A DNA stretch of 5,308 nucleotides from an uncultured Oscillospiraceae bacterium. Its GTDB lineage: Bacteria; Bacillota; Clostridia; Oscillospirales; Oscillospiraceae. Positions 3,589-5,308 of the stretch are shown here, in pieces; the first letter of the stretch is position 1; the number at the start of each line of letters is the position of its first letter. The position numbers and the translations under genes were made by a program. A model generated the notes under the pieces. That model saw only the letters and a program-made list of their open reading frames with translations, searched no databases and was not told where the DNA came from. The stretch spans positions 1 through 5,308 of the forward strand of contig CANRBW010000121.1 of NCBI GenBank assembly GCA_947628975.1. Direction: 5' to 3'.

Positions 3589-5308
3589 ATGGCTAACACT
3601 CCACAAAAGAAAAAAGCCGCCTCCGGCGGAAAGCGGACCGGCTCCTCCGGCCGGTCGGGGGCCTCCGCCTCCTCCCGCCGCCGCTCTTCCCCGCCCAGCC
3701 GGCCCATCCGCCGGGAGGTGGGGGCGGTGGTGTGCCTCTTTCTGGCCCTGTTCTCCGCCCTGGGCTACTTCTCCCTGGACGGTGTCTTCATCACCTTTTT
3801 GTCCGACCTGTTCAAGGGCCTGGTGGGCTACGGGTACTGGCTGGCCCCTCCGGCCCTGCTGGTGGGGGCCTATGTGCTGGCCTTCCACCGGGGGCGGCCG
3901 GTGCGCCTGCGGCTGACCTGCGCCCTGCTCCTCCCCCTGGTCCTGGGCTCCCTGCTCCACCTCTTCCTGGTGGGGCGGGAGAGCTGGCAGGCCCTCTACC
4001 CCTGGAGCTGGTCCAGCTTCCCCGCCCTGTGGCGGGACGGCCTGGCCCTCCACTGCGGCGGCGTGCTGGGCGGCTTCCTCTGCCAGGCGCTGGCCTTCGT
4101 GTTCCACCCCATCGGGGCGGGGCTCCTGCTGGGACTGTCCGGCTTTCTGCTGGCCCTGTGCGCCTTCAACCGCTCGGTGGCGGACCTGGTGAACTGGTTC
4201 CGGGGCCGGGAGCATCTGGAGTACGAGGAGGAGCCGGAGCCTGAGCCGGCGCCGGAGCCGGTCCGGGAGACCAGAGCCCCCCGCCGCCGCGCCACGCCCC
4301 CCCTCTCCCCCGCAGAGGTGGACATCCCCCTGGACGGGGAGCCCGCCGGGGCGGCGGCCCCCAAGCTCCATGTGGAGCTGGAGACCCCGCCCAAGAAGAA
4401 GCGGGGGCTGTTCAGCCGGGACAGGGCGGTGCCCACCCCGGCGGAGTTCCTCCAGGGGGACGCCTCCCGCCCCGCCCCCAAGGAGGCCCCCGCCGTCCGG
4501 AGCGAGCCCCCCTTCTCCGTCCCCGACCCCGGCCCGGCTCCCGGCGTCACCCTGCCCGACTGGGACGGCGACCGGTCCCGCCCCGCCCCCGCTGACCCCC
4601 GCCCCGCCCCGGAGGCGGAGGACCGGCCGGAGCCGGCGGCGAACGCCTCGCCCGACCCGGCCCTGGCCAAGGTGACCGCCCAGGAGGCCGCCCAGGCCGC
4701 CGGGGAGGTCACCGCGGAGATCGCCGAGACCATGAGCCAGAGCCTCCCCACCGCCTATCAGTACCCCCCGGTCTCCCTGCTGGACCAGGACAGCGGCGTC
4801 TCCGACGACCAGGCCCTGGGGGAGCTCCAGCGCAACCAGGACCGCCTGGCCGACGCCATCCGCTCCTTCGGGGTGGAGGCCAACATCGTCAACGTGGTCC
4901 GGGGCCCCAGCGTCACCCGCTACGAGATGGAGCTGGACCAGGGGGTGAAGCTCAGCCGGGTCACCAACCTGGCCGACGACATCGCCCTGGCCCTGGGCGC
5001 CGAGGCCGTCCGCATCGCCCCCATCCCCGACAAGATCTCCACCGTGGGCATCGAGGTGCCCAATAAGCTGGTCTCCACCGTCCACATCCACGACGTGATC
5101 GACGACGCCGCCTTCCGCAACCACCCCTCCAAGGTGGCCTTCGCCGTGGGCAAGGACATCGGGGGCAACGCCATCGTGGGCAACATCGCCCGCCTGCCCC
5201 ACCTGCTCATCGCCGGCACCACCGGCTCGGGCAAGTCGGTGTGCACCAACTCCCTGATCATCTCCCTGCTCTACAAGGCCACCCCGGACGAGGTCCGGCT
5301 GATCATGG
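3589..5308 (+). CDS. DNA translocase, FtsK/SpoIIIE family, N-terminal 573 residues
   Basis: The gene runs off the right edge. The family uses a hexameric ATPase motor at the septum to pump chromosomal DNA during division (FtsK, SftA) or into the forespore (SpoIIIE). Layout: a basic Lys/Arg/Ser-rich cytoplasmic N-terminus (1-42); four likely membrane segments (about 43-62, 79-99, 107-128, 153-193, the last possibly two); an acidic and proline-rich linker (about 207-390) starting with alternating Glu-Pro; then the alpha domain with D-R-L-A-D-A-I-R-S-F-G-V, V-R-G-P-S-V-T-R-Y-E (437-446) and R-I-A-P-I-P-D-K (475-482). The beta domain begins with G-K-D-I-G-G (521-526), P-H-L-L-I-A (537-542) and Walker A G543-T-T-G-S-G-K-S550. 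Walker B and the DNA-reading gamma domain lie outside the window, so FtsK and SpoIIIE cannot be separated here. Likely cotranscribed with uppP. Confidence 0.95.
   Translation, partial: MANTPQKKKAASGGKRTGSSGRSGASASSRRRSSPPSRPIRREVGAVVCLFLALFSALGYFSLDGVFITFLSDLFKGLVGYGYWLAPPALLVGAYVLAFHRGRPVRLRLTCALLLPLVLGSLLHLFLVGRESWQALYPWSWSSFPALWRDGLALHCGGVLGGFLCQALAFVFHPIGAGLLLGLSGFLLALCAFNRSVADLVNWFRGREHLEYEEEPEPEPAPEPVRETRAPRRRATPPLSPAEVDIPLDGEPAGAAAPKLHVELETPPKKKRGLFSRDRAVPTPAEFLQGDASRPAPKEAPAVRSEPPFSVPDPGPAPGVTLPDWDGDRSRPAPADPRPAPEAEDRPEPAANASPDPALAKVTAQEAAQAAGEVTAEIAETMSQSLPTAYQYPPVSLLDQDSGVSDDQALGELQRNQDRLADAIRSFGVEANIVNVVRGPSVTRYEMELDQGVKLSRVTNLADDIALALGAEAVRIAPIPDKISTVGIEVPNKLVSTVHIHDVIDDAAFRNHPSKVAFAVGKDIGGNAIVGNIARLPHLLIAGTTGSGKSVCTNSLIISLLYKATPDEVRLIM

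Noticed and set aside
3562..5202. 546-residue open frame on the minus strand
   Set aside because: It is antisense to the translocase gene, is Gly/Val/Gln-rich as expected from the complement of GC-rich codons, and has no recognisable domain.

Overview
The window looks like a chromosomal segment of a GC-rich, spore-forming Firmicute. The best guess is an Oscillospiraceae-type gut clostridium (Flavonifractor / Lawsonibacter / Intestinimonas-like). The reasons are strong GC preference at third codon positions, AGGAGG-type ribosome binding sites, two small CotF-like spore coat proteins, and an FtsK/SpoIIIE translocase. The organism assignment is inference; no rRNA or other taxonomic marker is present.

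Left part (1-1258). A gene for an exported protein starts on the minus strand at 186 and runs off the left edge; only its signal peptide and the beginning of a repeat-like domain are visible. Facing away from it on the plus strand is a run of three small genes: a 106-residue protein of unknown function (307-627), a 61-residue CotF-like protein (681-866), and a 105-residue CotF-like spore coat protein (882-1199) whose C-terminus is five exact pentapeptide units. A 13-bp-stem hairpin (1210-1258) closes this unit and probably also serves the converging regulator gene.

Middle part (1259-2705). A small XRE-family repressor-like gene lies on the minus strand (1279-1572), with a perfect 10-bp palindrome between its ribosome binding site and its start. 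Just upstream of it, on the plus strand, is a gene with the look of a clostridial lipoprotein. Its coding frame stays open for 44 codons upstream of its first possible start and then meets a stop, so the signal peptide and lipobox are missing: it is probably 5'-truncated. A textbook intrinsic terminator (2585-2622) ends it.

Right part (2641-5308). A recognisable promoter precedes uppP (undecaprenyl-diphosphatase, cell-wall lipid carrier recycling). After 34 bp comes the start of an FtsK/SpoIIIE-family DNA translocase, cut by the right edge just after its Walker A motif. The two are probably cotranscribed and serve envelope growth and chromosome segregation in division or sporulation.

There is no gene-free stretch above 300 bp. 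I see no CRISPR array, tRNA, rRNA or insertion sequence. I did not find a clearly new multi-gene system; the most unusual items are the beheaded lipoprotein gene next to the regulator, the pentapeptide tail of the coat protein, and the unrecognised 106-residue protein.
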